From Anopheles merus (Eukaryota; Arthropoda; Insecta; Diptera; Culicidae), in contig NC_054085.1 of NCBI RefSeq assembly GCF_017562075.2, forward strand, positions 39,861,039 through 39,925,038: a DNA stretch of 64,000 nucleotides, written 5' to 3'. Below are positions 10,771 through 23,125 of the stretch, piece after piece. Position numbers and translations under genes: made by a program. Numbering within the stretch: the stretch's first letter is position 1; the number at the start of each line of letters is the position of its first letter. The notes beneath the pieces were generated by a model, which was not told the DNA's origin, made no database searches, and was given only the letters and a program-made list of their open reading frames with translations.

Positions 10771-10910
10771 TTAGTCATTGTTCGCGAATGAACTGAACTG
10801 AATTGATTGCGCTCATCATGTTGATCCTAATTTAAGTAGATTTTTATAGAATTCTTGAGTGTGTATAAGGCATAGGGTACAATATATGCTGGAGACATTT
10901 TTGCACGTAC

Positions 10911-11253
10911 AGCAATTATCCGCAGTACGCGATACTCGATATACGCGAATTCGCAGTACGCGATTCCTCTAAATTTGACAGCTCCATGTGTTTTTGCAAA
11001 TATTTTAATTTTTTGAAATATGTTAAGCTCTTTTTGAATTTCTTTAATGTTCTTAATGCATTTTTCATTAAATTTGTGCAAAAGATACCTATTGTATAAC
11101 CAAAAACTTTAATGCAAAACTCTGTGGCGATATTTTTCAACCCTCGAACCGTAGTGTAAACTATTTTTCCATAGGAATCCGCTATACGCGAAAACTCGAG
11201 ATACGCTATTGCGCTCGGTCCCGTACGATAGCGTATATCGGATAATGACTGTA
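10911..11253. mobile_element. TIR element ACAGCAATTATCCG...CGGATAATGACTGT
   Basis: The left terminus ACAGCAATTATCCGCAGTAC and right terminus GCGTATATCGGATAATGACTGT are imperfect inverted repeats. Internally the element contains TCTAAATTTGACAGCTCC, the body segment also seen in the 7066 element, so these TIR families share an ancestral interior while differing at the ends. Non-coding. Confidence 0.65.
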
Positions 11254-11439
11254 TTAGTTTTTTGCATGCTAGTTTTTGGTCGGTTTTGCGATTGCTTGTG
11301 TTGACCAGACAACAGATGGGCCGAGTGTTTAATGTTTTTAAATTATTGGTTTCAACCGCAGAAGGAGTACTTCTTTGGCTACAGTATGCGTCTATGATGG
11401 GTAAATGAAAAAGATAACGAGCGTTCTTTGTGAATAAAA

Positions 11440-11545
11440 ACCCCATGATAAAAAAGAACGAAAGAATCGTCGTTCACTTTCGGTTCTTTTTGGTGAGCGA
11501 ACTAGTTCGTTCGCGTTCGGTGAAAAGAATCATTTTGCCTATGTC
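11440..11545. repeat. AGAACGAAAGAATCG / GAACGAACT fold-back remnant
   Basis: A short segment with opposing AACGAAAGAATCG and TCGTTCGCGTTCGG...GAATC motifs. It looks like the eroded end of a TIR element; no partner end or duplication was found. Confidence 0.35.
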
Positions 11546-11689
11546 TAGTTTGAATCCCCATTGACATAAGGTCCCCATTACGTCAAGTGACAAATTTTTC
11601 AAAATGCTCTAGATTTCACTACCCGAACTCTTTAATCCACCTTGGTCTTTTGAAAGTGTAAAATTGTAAGTGTTGAAATTTGCCAAAAA

Positions 11690-12280
11690 GCACGCCAGAA
11701 TGTCCATAGACTTTTGGAAAATCGATTTGTGAAGCGATCGAGCAAGTATTAGCCGTTTGGACAAAAACGTCGATTCCAGGCTATGGCGCAGATCCAGTGA
11801 CGTACTTAAGGAACCATACATTCAAAAGACGGTAAAGCATGAAGGGGGAAACATTACGCTTTGGGGATTGTTTGCGTGGTCTAGAGTTGGAAGATTGGTG
11901 CATATGAAGAGAATAATGACCGCAGATGTGTGTATTGATTTGTTGAATGAACAAATTGTTGGTGGTTTCACTATTAAAATCTGGCCTAGAAACAAATTAC
12001 GGTTTTAACAAGACAACGACCCCAGACATACGGCCAAAAAATAACTGAAATTTTCAAATCAAACCGAATTAAGATGCTCGAATGGCCATTCCAATCTCCC
12101 GTCTTTAATCCGATAGAAAACTTGTGATGTTATTTGCACGATAAAATGAACAAAACATCGGTCTCGAACAAAGACGACTAGTTTGATGCTTTGGAAACAG
12201 CGTGTGAGAAAATGGATTCAAAATATCTACGGATTCTCGTTGAAAGTATGCCTCGTTGATTTGAAGCGGTGCTGAAGGCA
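11690..12280 (+). pseudogene. Tc1-like (DD34E) transposase, C-terminal half, degenerate
   Basis: Recognisable Tc1/mariner transposase landmarks occur in order: VKHEGGNITLWGLFAWSRVG (first-Asp downstream block, about 11830-11890), QDNDPRHTAKK (second Asp block, about 12010-12043), then LEWPFQSPVFNPIENL (third catalytic block, about 12074-12125). They are split by stop codons (TAA before QDND, TGA after ENL) and at least one frameshift, so no active protein can be made. The N-terminal DNA-binding part is missing or too decayed. TIRs were not identified. This relic ends just before the MITE at 12293. Confidence 0.85.
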
Positions 12281-12321
12281 TAGGGTGGTCATACCACCGA
12301 CAAACCGACGTGACACTTGCG

Positions 12322-12905
12322 CAAAGTGAGTTGATATATCAGGTGGGCTTATCCAGTGCAATTTGACGTCTAAAAACGAAAATAGGAAAAAACCTGATTT
12401 TGCAGTTAGATCCATAACAAACTGGCTGCTTTGATGATTGTTCCATACAGTTTTTCTACGTCTATCCCAAGTTTTCACAATTTTACACGATGTTTGAGAA
12501 CAATCGGAGGTCTGTTGAATGAAACAAAATGATGTATTCAAGGGCACTCTGATAAGTTCCTTACTTTAAGTATGATACCGTATTTGATTCGATTACACTG
12601 CTCCTTGCTTGCTGACTGAACGGATTCAATAATTGTTTCCTATACATAAGATTTTGATAGGGAAATGTGTTGTTGTAATCCAGTAATCTTCAGATCAACA
12701 TTTTACACCATGAACTAGCCGTCACGTAATTTTTTTTTAACTTTCTTCGTGCTACGCCTGAATTAAATCACATACCATTTCTCCGAGATACTTTTTAAAC
12801 TTCAAGGCATACTAGTTTTTCTCATGGAACAAACTGTCTAATTGGGTGTCGATGTATTGATGAGGAAGTACACCATAAGCCCACGTGATATATACACTCA
12901 CATAG
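12322..12905. mobile_element. hAT-like non-autonomous element with 8-bp TSD CACTTGCG
   Basis: The ends CAAAGTGAGTTGATATATCA and TGATATATACACTCACATAG are imperfect inverted repeats. CACTTGCG is duplicated exactly at 12314-12321 and 12906-12913. The uninterrupted relative near 17870 runs directly from GACACT-GGTG into TTACAAAA-GTGTCCCAC, consistent with an insertion here. Internal sequence (CAGTTAGATCCATAACAAAC to GAATGAAACAAAA) recurs at 39555-39680, and a left end recurs near 36562, so this is a dispersed family. Eight-base duplication points to the hAT superfamily. Confidence 0.8.
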
Positions 12906-12932
12906 CACTTGCGTTACAAAACTGTCCCACAA

Positions 12933-13414
12933 CAAGGTGTATGGATTTTAGGAGGTGAAGTGCTTCAGAGCAAGTTGACATTTCACGACTTGACATAACA
13001 ATACTGGGAGCTATATTCAATGATGGCGCCCGGTAAACGCGCTAATAATCAAGGTGGAATATAGAGGAGGTGTCTTCTTAGCGTTTGGCATGTTTCCATT
13101 TTGAAATTCAATTTGACAACAGCCGTCGATATTTGTTTACAGGCAGCAGCCGCAATATCACGTTGAAAATGTCGATTTGTAAAGTGTGGATTAAAGCAGC
13201 AAAATACAAGTTTTTTGTCCTATACAAATATTTATTAAACGAAAACAATTCATTTATCATACCCGTATACCAGCAACATTCGTCGTATTTGACAAATGCC
13301 GTCGATTCTGGTTTTGTGCTTTTTTCTAAAGCCTTTATGGCCAAATGTTCTGTATGACGACACCTCCTTTCTACCCACTTAGCTAATAATTCACCTTTTA
13401 AATAAACACACCTT
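12933..13414. mobile_element. CAAGGTGTATGGATTTTAGG TIR unit
   Basis: CAAGGTGTATGGATTTTAGG near 12932 opposes CTTTTAAATAAACACACCTTG ending near 13414. An inner pair GGAGGTGTC (13068) / GACACCTCC (13359) suggests a second nested unit. The strong overlap of frames on both strands across 13085-13357 comes from lack of stops, not from a recognisable protein. Boundaries are approximate. Confidence 0.5.
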
Positions 13415-13504
13415 GATAATGAGCTCTTTTCGCGGCTGCTTAAATGAAAACAACTTTACCAATTAAAAATGGCGGAAGAAGTGTAGGCAAGATTTTATGA
13501 AAAT

Positions 13505-13714
13505 CTTCTTCTTCTTCTTTGGCACAACAACCGCTGTCGGTCAAGGCCTGCCTGTGCCCACTAGTGAAAGTGAGCTTGGCTTTCAGTGACTTATTGTTAC
13601 CATAACAGGATAGTCAGTCCTACGTATGGGGGCACGGTCTATTCGGGACTTGAACCCATGACGGGCATGTTGTTAAGTCGTACGAGTTGACGACTGTACC
13701 ACCAGACTGGCCCC
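13505..13714 (-). mobile_element. SINE200-like SINE
   Basis: On the minus strand it begins GGGGCCAGTCTGGTGGTACA. It has the B-box string GGGTTCAAGTCCC (about 13647-13659) and the family body, and ends with TTGTGCCAAAGAAGAAG repeats. It is inserted in the 12293 TIR element. Near full length (about 210 bp); no protein coding capacity, as expected for a SINE relying on LINE machinery. Confidence 0.9.
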
Positions 13715-14012
13715 AAATAATTTTTTTATGAAAATAATTGGACAAAATACCCAGAAAAATCATTAGATGGGTTTCCAAATCAATACAAATGATGTGAAAA
13801 TTGGAGAAAATATTCTTCATTGGAAGTTGGGGTGAAAAACAAAAAGGAGTTTAGCAGTTTCTCCTCTGTGTCACTGTAGTAAGCAAATCATTATAAAGAT
13901 GACGCTAATATTTAATGTATTTTCATTTGAAATAAGGAGACAACTTTTGAAACTCATTTTTTTCGAAGTGTCACGTCGGTTTATCGGTGGTCATACCAAA
14001 TATTAAGAGTTC

Positions 14013-14085
14013 CTAATTATTGCCATACGTAGGACTGACTATCGTGCTATGGAGGGTAATTCAAAAGTCACTGAAAGCCAATGAA
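14013..14085 (+). mobile_element. Short internal SINE fragment
   Basis: GCCATACGTAGGACTGACTATCGTGC through GTCACTGAAAGCCAA matches the middle of the SINE family but lacks the polymerase III box region and the tail. Confidence 0.7.
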
Positions 14086-14089
14086 GTTT

Positions 14090-15393
14090 GAAAATAGCAC
14101 TAGACACTAGGTAGCTGCACCAAAATAATGTTTACGAACTTCATTATCGCTTTAAATGTTCGCCACGATTTATGCGCACGGTTAAGGCGCCTTAGTTATT
14201 GAGTCAGAATAAAAAATATGTCGGATCCACGATCGGAACAGGTTCACGTTTCGTTCCATATTCGGAACAGATCGAAGTACTGTTTCAGGATCTGAACAAC
14301 ATCAAGGGCTATTTCTGGATTGATAATGGTTGATGATGATGATAATGATAATGATACTATCAGTTCCAGGACTTGTATGAGTTCAGTAACGGTTCCACAA
14401 CAATTTGAAGCATTATTTACCTAAAACAAAAATGTAGGATTAGTTCCTATTAAGTTTTACCAATGCAGGCCCACATGTGTCGCAAGTGACGCCTGATATA
14501 GATTTTTTTCCTGGAATTGAACAACAAATGTGAAAATTTAACAGCGACGCGCAATCCGCGACGAAGCACGGAGCAAAAGCGCAATAAAAAAGAAACGAGT
14601 GAGTCGCGAGCAAATCACTGAATATGTTAACGATTTTAGAGCCATATTGGCCAATGTTAGCAAGATATTAGGTCATTTTGTAAAGAAATAGAGACTGTTC
14701 GACTTCCATACGTTTACCTACATTTATGCATGGTTTTCCGAAGTTTAAATGATGATTTTGATATGATAATGATTTTTGGTAGAGTAAGAAAAGAGTCCTC
14801 AACGATGTGAAAAATGAAATAGGTTTGTTGGCTTTATGTAAGAATAGCACAACTGTGGAAGTGCGATGAAGGTAGTGTACATCTTCCAATTGAAAACAAT
14901 TATCTCACGTCTATTAGGTTGATAAACACAGTTTGATCGCACCGTTTATAAGAGATCGGAATGTTGCTGTTAGGAACAATGTAGACAAGGAGGTAATTTA
15001 ATATTAATTGAATTAGGTTACAATGCATTTTGGGTATCATCTTATGTGAGATGGTACTGTAGGAGCGTTTGAAAGATGATGTATACCGTTCTAAGAGTGA
15101 TCTAACACTAACTAAATTTATTCGATATTGAGTGTAACCATGGTTGCTGTAACCCAGAGGCTTTCAACATGTTTGAAGCTTTTATTCCCATGTAGGGTCT
15201 ATGTAGGATTTTATTCTCCACTCACAAATTCATAAGTGGGGGGTAAAGCTTGATACGGTATTTAGCGAAATTTTGTTACAAAATTTACCTCCAAAAAAGT
15301 CAAATTTTCCCCCTTGGGGAGAATTCCCCACCGGTTAAAAAACGCTGCTGTAACCAATGGCCTTTTGATTACAACTAAGCTATTGCTATAAGC
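14090..15393. other. Intergenic DNA with a small GGAACAGG repeat and no genes
   Basis: Around 14230-14400 there are repeated TCGGAACAG/CGTTCC strings and GATGATGATAAT triplets suggestive of an old repeat. The rest is AT-rich DNA without recognisable frames or element ends. Confidence 0.4.
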
Positions 15394-15640
15394 CAGGGGG
15401 CCCTCGAGAGCATATAATGTGGCCCGTGATAACTTTGTAAAGACCAAAACACACCTTTTGTTAGTTTGATTATTTTAATCATAATTACAATGTTTACTTT
15501 TTATGTTTAAAATATAGCTTCAATAATAGAAAGCTGTACAATTTTGTTACATTTAGTTGATATTTTCTCATTAAAAGGAAATTTAAACGTTCGAATATCA
15601 GCCAAAGGTGACGCCAAAATGAAAAGTTTGGAGACCTCTG
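15394..15640. mobile_element. 247-bp hAT-like element with 8-bp TSD CTATAAGC
   Basis: CTATAAGC occurs exactly at 15386-15393 and 15641-15648. The element starts CAGGGGGCCCTCGAGAGC and ends AGTTTGGAGACCTCTG, matching the hAT terminal consensus (CAGNGG...CCNCTG). Related ends occur at about 54947 and 56090. Too short to encode a transposase; a MITE. Eight-base duplication plus the CAG-type ends make the superfamily call strong. Confidence 0.9.
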
Positions 15641-16860
15641 CTATAAGCAATACACCACGTTTTGTGAGATGGCAGGGCTGCTAAAGTTTAGCATCCGCAG
15701 AAAAAATGAAATATTTAAATATCCCTACTCAGGATGTACAAGTGGGGAATACATTCCTTTCACAATAATCCAGACAGACACTCGTGTTGATTCAGGTGAC
15801 AAATGTTAACAGCTGGTTATAACCACTTTTGACTATAACCAGCGTTATAACGCTTCTTTGCCATAGCGAACAATATTGCGCGTCCTCCAGGCGAGGGATT
15901 GGTTTTAGTTTTCAACAACCAATAATCACACCTCGGATGAAACTCATTAGTTACGATATTGTCACTGCGCCAAGGTCGAACTATTTAGACTTTCTACACC
16001 GCATGACTGCACTAGCGACACATAATTCGTATTCGTAAACATTAATCAAGCTCGAAACGTTCTTTGACTTTTTCTTTCTTTTATTGAAAGTATGTGATTG
16101 CTCACTCATTTGTTTGGTTTAGCTGTTTTGTTTGTTTGATACAAAAATATAACGGCAAAAAGAACCTATAATCCAGGTTGAATGCAGGTCTTAAAATTGC
16201 ATGCAAAAGTACTTTTTACCCACATTTGGTTTGCAATTTTTACAAACCACAACACGCTACAAATATTTAGGAAATAATAATTCTAAGGCCCCCTGTTCTT
16301 CAAAAAACTTTAACAAAATGTACATGTTGAGGGTATCTATAAGACTTGCTAAGTTGATGATGTATCTTTACTGTGAAGCGAAATTCGGCCTGACTGAGTT
16401 AAACCGATTTTCACTCAAACCATGGAATAATTGTTCACAATTATTTTCAATTGGAAAAATAAATGGTTCGTTAATTGAATCAAAGTATGATTTCGTCACC
16501 AACGGCTACCTGAAGATATGACTTGATGATTTGATTGGCTTTGACCTCAAATCATTTAATGACAATGACCGACAGTTGATAGTTTCAGCCTTATCAAAAG
16601 TTTACTAGTTTTAATAATTGAACAAATTGTATTAATTTTTGCTGTGTTTTTATAAAAATATACTCGTACTGAATCATTTATTATTATTATTTTTTTTTAA
16701 TCGCCTATACAGTAGAGCGCCGTTTATCCGGGCTCATCGGGACTCGAGTCCCGATCGACCTCGCCCGGATATGCGAATTACACGGATAATGAATCAAATG
16801 ATATATGTACAGTCTGCTCCCGAGTTACGCGGTTTTTGCATTCCGGAGGAATCCGCGTAA

Positions 16861-17170
16861 GGCCCGTGTCTGTGCTCCATCGGATGCGATTTTATCGGAA
16901 GGCCTGTCAAAATTTTATATGGGATTTGACAGATAACGTCGGACGTGCGATTTCGTCGTACGACGGAATCAAAAAATTTTGATTTCGTCGGACGCCGCAT
17001 CCGATTTTATCTGTCAAACTAAATGTGTGGTGTTTTGTAGGAACAATCTCAACTTAATTTTTCATAATCGTTATATTATTAAAATCATCCAAATAATCGC
17101 AATATTATACGAAAAAGCGTTTGACAGCACGTGCGATAAAATCGCATGCGATGGAGCACAGACACGGGCC
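16861..17170. mobile_element. 310-bp MITE GGCCCGTGTCTGTGCTCCAT, 3-bp TSD TAA
   Basis: Inverted ends GGCCCGTGTCTGTGCTCCAT / ATGGAGCACAGACACGGGCC extend inward for about 38 bp with one mismatch. TAA flanks both sides (16858-16860 and 17171-17173). Boundaries are confirmed by the intact host sequence at about 5480. A 3-bp TAA/TTA duplication is typical of PIF/Harbinger elements. Diverged relatives of its interior (CTGTCAAATCCCATGTAAAT) lie near 59290. Confidence 0.9.
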
Positions 17171-17190
17171 TAACTTGAATATCAGCGTAA

Positions 17191-17539
17191 AGGCCGGGGG
17201 ACATTGTCCGTACTCGCAAGTGTTATTTCACTCTAGCAAATCTGGCGGCGGCTGGTGGAAGCTTTTTTTTGGTCGTCGGGGGAATGGTTGTGTCGGATCT
17301 CAAAATTAGTTAGTTTTTTCACCGTTTTTTGGTGCGAAAACGGCTGAAATACTTGCACAACACATTTATCCATCAATTACATAGCTTTTTCAGTACAGTT
17401 AATGTAAAAAACATGGAAAAATTACGTTTTTTCTGGAGTGGCTCCAAATTGTTTGGCAAAATGCTTTGGTCGGCCGCCGCCAGAGGCGCTAGTGAAAATC
17501 GAAATTACACTTGCGAGTACGGACAGTGTCCTCCGGCCT
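17191..17539. mobile_element. 349-bp MITE AGGCCGGRGGACA, 3-bp TSD TAA
   Basis: The left end AGGCCGGGGGACATTGTCCG and right end GACAGTGTCCTCCGGCCT are inverted copies extending through GTACTCGCAAGTG. TAA flanks both sides (17188-17190 and 17540-17542), only 18 bp from the preceding insertion. A degraded relative of one end (GCGAGTACTGGTAATGTCCC, about 42463) lies in InR intron 1. Harbinger-like by duplication. Confidence 0.9.
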
Positions 17540-17846
17540 TAAGTCGAATTTCGCGGTTTTGGCCAAAATACAATTGATAACTCGGTAATTTTCATTTAAT
17601 TTTGTACTTTTATATACTTTATCACTTATTTGATTTGATTCGTGCTGTGCATTCTTATATATTTCGTCAGTAAGTAGATTAAATTCATTAACAACTTTCT
17701 CAACCGTTATAATCATTTTTTTAATAATCTCCTCAGAACACAATGTCACCTTTGTATTCAACTGTCTTTTCTCAACAGCACGGATAAACGGACAGCCGGA
17801 TAGAAGGTACCCGTATAAATTAAACCGTATAATCTTTGAATGTTAC

Positions 17847-18279
17847 ACCACCGACAAACCGACGTGACACTGGTGTTACAAAAGTGTCCCACACGAAAGT
17901 ACTGTCATTTACCAGTGAGGCGAACACTTCTGTCAAAGTAAGCTCTGTTCACTGCTGCTTCGATGTAAACGACTTTTCTAAATACAAATTACGAAGGAAG
18001 TGTGAGGCAAGATTTTGTAAGAATTATTGGAAGAAAACCCCAGGAAAATCATTTTATAAGTTCTAAATCAATGCAAAAGATGTGAGAAGTACATAAAACA
18101 ATACACATTGGAATTTGCGAAGAAAAACAAGAAGGAGTTTAGCATTGTCTCCTCTGTGTCAGTGTACTAAGCGAATCATTATAGAGATGGCGGTAGTGTT
18201 TAACGTATGTTCATTTGAAATAAGAAGACAACTTTTGAAGCTAATTTTGTTCGAAGTGTCACGTCGGTTTGTCGGTGGT
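17847..18279. mobile_element. ACCACCGACAAACCGACGTG TIR element, compact copy (433 bp), TSD TAC
   Basis: Perfect 20-bp ends ACCACCGACAAACCGACGTG / CACGTCGGTTTGTCGGTGGT are flanked by TAC at 17844-17846 and 18280-18282. This is the unexpanded relative of 12293-13991 and shares its interior (CATTTGAAATAAGAAGACAA). It inserted into the extreme left TIR of the CACTGCT element beside it. Confidence 0.9.
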
Positions 18280-18281
18280 TA

Positions 18282-18549
18282 CACTGCTTCTAGACGACCA
18301 ACTTTTGTACCGCGACAAATTTTCTGGGAGCTCTTTGTTCTAAAAAAACTTCTTAGTTTTAAAAAAAAATCAGAGGCAACCGAGATTGTCGCGGGTTTGT
18401 GATTTTTTCACAGAAAGGCAATGCTCACGCTTCGCGACATTACGATTGAAGTAAGCCATACATTCGTGCTAAAACAAGGACGGTTTGACAGATAGAAAGT
18501 GTCGCCAAAAATTGTCGCGGAAGATTTTTTGTGTCGTCTAGCAGCAGTG
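18282..18549. mobile_element. CACTGCTTCTAGACGAC TIR element
   Basis: The left end CACTGCTTCTAGACGAC and right end GTCGTCTAGCAGCAGTG are inverted repeats flanked by TA. Subterminal CCGCGACAAATTTT and AAAAATTGTCGCGG are also inverted. The interior includes GTCGCGGGTTTGTG. Non-coding. Confidence 0.75.
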
Positions 18550-18559
18550 TAAAACGTGA

Positions 18560-18981
18560 TAGGATAGGTGCACCAATTATGGACAAGTTTGTAAAGCATT
18601 TGGACTAAAACAAAAATTGTGACACAACTACCGAATAAAAATTCATAAACTAAGGTGAAGTAGATATACGCACTTCTTAGCTACCTTATTGCTTTTACAT
18701 TTTGTAAATCAGATACTTTTTACAAAAGTTTTAGCCGTTTTCCAAAACCTCTTTCATGTACCTATTGTTGTTCTATGTGTTCCAAATGTTGTGATAGTTG
18801 TGAACCAATTGTTGTGCTAGTCCAAAAATTTACTAGGATTGTTTGATCTAACCAAAATGATTTTTAACATCAGTGGAAATAAATTACACGAATACACTGA
18901 TATTAAACTGCAAATAACCACATTATTCCCTTTGTTTTGATTTTTTTTGTCGATAGCACAACAATTGGTACACCTACCCTA
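18560..18981. mobile_element. TAGGRTAGGTGYACCAATT TIR element
   Basis: TAGGATAGGTGCACCAATTA at 18560 opposes CAATTGGTACACCTACCCTA ending 18981. The interior is AT-rich with no coding potential. It is followed directly by the right arm of the 16810 host (TTCGACTTACGCGAATG). Confidence 0.75.
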
Positions 18982-19039
18982 TTCGACTTACGCGAATGTC
19001 TCCGGAACACATATTCGTGTAATTGGAGGAAAGACTGTA

Positions 19040-19870
19040 GATCAAATAAATTCGCTGATAATTAGTATGAAATATCTTATGCTCTTTCGAAAATTAAACG
19101 CTATGAACAACTCCGAGTTTTGTCCATAGTTCGAACTATAGACATTAAATAAGTGGGTATAATGAACTAAGGGACTGCACATTGGTCAAAATATCGACAG
19201 ATACAATTTCATACAGTCAACACTCAACGGAGAGTCAATTGTTCGACGAACGAAAGCTAAGACAGTATCGTGGCTTGTCATAGCATCGGCTCGGTGGAGT
19301 ACATTTATCACATTAGCTCTAGTTGAATTGAAAAATCTAGGTGTAAACATTTTCCCTGAAATCTTGCGCGCTGTAAGTTACAAAACGATTTGTTTAATGA
19401 GTCGGGGAATCTAATCAGAAAACGAGCGGCAATGGTGATAAAAGAAGTGTCTGAGTTTATTACGTTGCAATACGACTATATTCATGTATTGTAAGGGTGT
19501 TGTTTCAGAATTATATCATTCATTTTAGCACTCAAATGATATGAGAGATCTAGCTCGTAAGCTAAAGTGGATTTGTGCTGGTTATAATTCTCACAAAAGT
19601 TGTGCACTATGTGTTACGGGCGTGTCAGAAGAAAGTGCGTTCTTTACCAGGTTTACCATACCACTGGCGGCATCATCTCGTCAAAGCATCGTCTATTCCA
19701 CGTCGCCGTCAGTTTGTCGCCATCACTAGTTGGTATTGGCGAATATGAGAAACCGTGTTCTCACACAACAGTGGTATCTGTAATAGATATAATAATGTAG
19801 TGGTTATGTTTACAAAAGCAAACATAGCAAATGGAATGTAAGTGGAAATAGAGGAATAATAAAAGAATGC
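19040..19870. other. Intergenic DNA, no supported gene
   Basis: Several 60-70 codon frames occur but none has recognisable motifs, splice structure or codon patterns distinguishing it from noise. No repeat ends were recognised. Confidence 0.4.
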
Positions 19871-19875
19871 CTCGC

Positions 19876-21371
<1,496 letters not shown>

Positions 21372-21923
21372 GGGGCCCTTCACGATTCTAGTCATTTTTT
21401 TGTATGGAGTTTGACAGTTGGAGGCTGAAATCATGTAAACACTTCATACAAAACCACACAAAAAACTAGCCTGCAATTTTCAGTCTAGATTATTATAGCC
21501 ACAAAGCTAGATTTAGATTTGAGTACCTGCTCGAAAACACGGTGTTGTTTACATTTACCCCAAGGTGCATCAAAGAGATGACGTGGTGGAATCTAGAATC
21601 AAAGTGTATGTAGTCCAAGTGGTCTCATAACATGTTTTTTTAAAACCAAATTTGAATATCACTTTTTAACAGAATGGGTGAAAACTTTTGTTTAAACAAG
21701 CTTTCTTGAGACTTGACGAATACTCAAAACACTCTTAAAATCTTTATTCATAAGCAGAAGCGATAAAAATCAGCCTTCTAAATTCATACACCTTGGGATA
21801 AGCCAACCTGTATATTATACACACTTAGATAGCTGCCCGAAAACTGCTATACAATGCATGCAGCTGACAAGATGAAATTTCAGCCTCGATAATACAACAA
21901 TTACTTACAACGGAAAGGGCCCC
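21372..21923 (-). mobile_element. GGGGCCCTTTC TIR element, copy 2, flanked by AAA
   Basis: Inverted relative to the copy at 7133-7837, with GGGGCCCTTCACG at the left and CGGAAAGGGCCCC at the right. AAA flanks both sides (21369-21371 and 21924-21926), the complement of TTT at copy 1. It lacks the 163-bp insertion and provides the empty site for it. Non-coding. Confidence 0.85.
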
Positions 21924-22386
21924 AAATTTAGAATATCCCTGATAACTAAATCGCGTATATCGAGTATGATGTATATCGGGGAATATTTGTAAATGTTAAC
22001 TTTAAATTTATGGTACTACATCGTTGGTGATGCGCACAGCTTTAATAATTATTCAATTATATTAAAGTACCCCATTAACCACCTTTACATGAGAAAACGG
22101 TTTGTGCTTGGTGTGTATAACACACTGAAACAGGAGTTTGATGGTTTTCAAGAATGCTCCCACCGAAAGAGTGTGTTTGTGCGTTTACTTGATTGGTGTA
22201 TTGGGGTTGACATCAAAGGTACATTGTAAGTGGTGATACAAACGTTTGAGCGCTCAAAACAAAACATATTATCATGCAACCATAAAGTACCAATTAAATT
22301 AAACGTAAAGTAGCAAAAATAGTCCAAGTTGCAAAAAAAAACTTTTTAAGTAATTTAATAATTTTATATCAGTAAGGTATGGTATG

Positions 22387-22613
22387 TTGTTGTTAGTTAC
22401 AATTGATTTCCAAGTTATATTCGACTTGGCATAAGTTTTTATTCGTATTTGATTTACAGTTTTTCTCTAGCCAGCTCAACACTGTAAGCTTGAGTGTTAC
22501 ATAGTGTGTTGTTAGTTACAATTGATTTCCGAGTTATATTCGACTTGGCATAAGTTTTTATTCGTATTTGATTTACAGTTTTTCTCTAGCCAGCTCAACA
22601 CTGTAAGCTTAAT
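22387..22613 (+). repeat. Two-copy tandem duplication, period 119 bp
   Basis: The block GTTGTTAGTTACAATTGATT...CAACACTGTAAGCTT occurs at about 22387-22494 and again at 22506-22613 with essentially one difference (CCAAG/CCGAG). The duplicated segment includes one terminus (TTTCTCTAGCCAGCTCAACA) of the adjacent MITE. Confidence 0.9.
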
Positions 22614-22727
22614 TTCCAATCCGTAAAATCCCTATTCAAAATTGTCAAATCAATGTCCATCGTTATTATTGAAATGTATTTTACGGGATTGAATTGTTCA
22701 TTTTCGATGTTGAGCTGGCTAGAGAAA
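22581..22727. mobile_element. TTTCTCTAGCCAGCTCAACA MITE, ~147 bp, with an extra duplicated terminus
   Basis: TTTCTCTAGCCAGCTCAACA at 22581-22600 is the exact inverse of TGTTGAGCTGGCTAGAGAAA at 22708-22727. Inner parts (AATCCGTAAAATCCC / ATTTTACGGGATT) also pair imperfectly. A third copy of the left terminus at 22462-22481 comes from the 119-bp tandem duplication, so the element has two alternative left ends of the same sequence. Confidence 0.85.
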
Positions 22728-23125
22728 TCCTCTATATGATTGTGCTTCCGTGGGGTTTCAGCCGAATTTTTTTTCTGCTCATGTTTTTAAATGGCTTATT
22801 GATTAGTTGCATATAGTCTGGGTATGCGAAGCACTTTCAATTCGAATTCATGTTGCTGATAGATGATTGATAATGGACGACATACGGTTGTTAATGTACG
22901 TACAGTGGCCTACTATATTGATGATACACTGAAACTTTCGCAGTTCTTTGTAAATAGTGTGACCAGTTCTCGAGCCAGACTGAAAGTATTAATGTCATTT
23001 GATACATAGTATATATTATGAATTGTTCCAAATTGTTTATAAAATATCATGATTCGACGTCAATGAATTAAAGGTATTCGTATGAATATGTGGTCAAATG
23101 TAAATGTTTGATGGTATAAGTTACC

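Larger units (their letters stand above)
12293..13991. mobile_element. ACCACCGACAAACCGACGTG TIR element, expanded copy with nested insertions
   Basis: The left end ACCACCGACAAACCGACGTG and right end CACGTCGGTTTATCGGTGGT are inverted copies flanked by CAT (12290-12292 and 13992-13994). The compact 433-bp relative at 17847-18279 shows what the element looks like without insertions. Here it has grown to 1.7 kb through an 8-bp-TSD element (12322-12905), another TIR unit (about 12933-13414) and a SINE (13505-13714). No transposase. Confidence 0.85.
16810..19037. mobile_element. CAGTCTGCTCCCGAGTTACG TIR element (TA-flanked), host of a nested stack
   Basis: The left end CAGTCTGCTCCCGAGTTACG and right end GGAGGAAAGACTG are flanked by TA (16808-16809 and 19038-19039). 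The body matches the elements at 5436 and 56832. It contains insertions at 16861-17170, 17191-17539, 17847-18279 (inside 18282-18549) and 18560-18981, taking an element of a few hundred bases to 2.2 kb. Removing the first two insertions restores GCGTAACTTGAATATCAGCG and GCGTAAGTCGAATTTC, which match the uninterrupted relative at about 5483-5510. Confidence 0.8.

Noticed and set aside
13085..13357. Opposing 78-90-codon frames
   Set aside because: Lie within the nested TIR unit; both strands open, no protein similarity.
13505..13714. tRNA gene (B-box GGTTCAA)
   Set aside because: A SINE: cloverleaf not conserved, A-rich tail, multiple dispersed copies.
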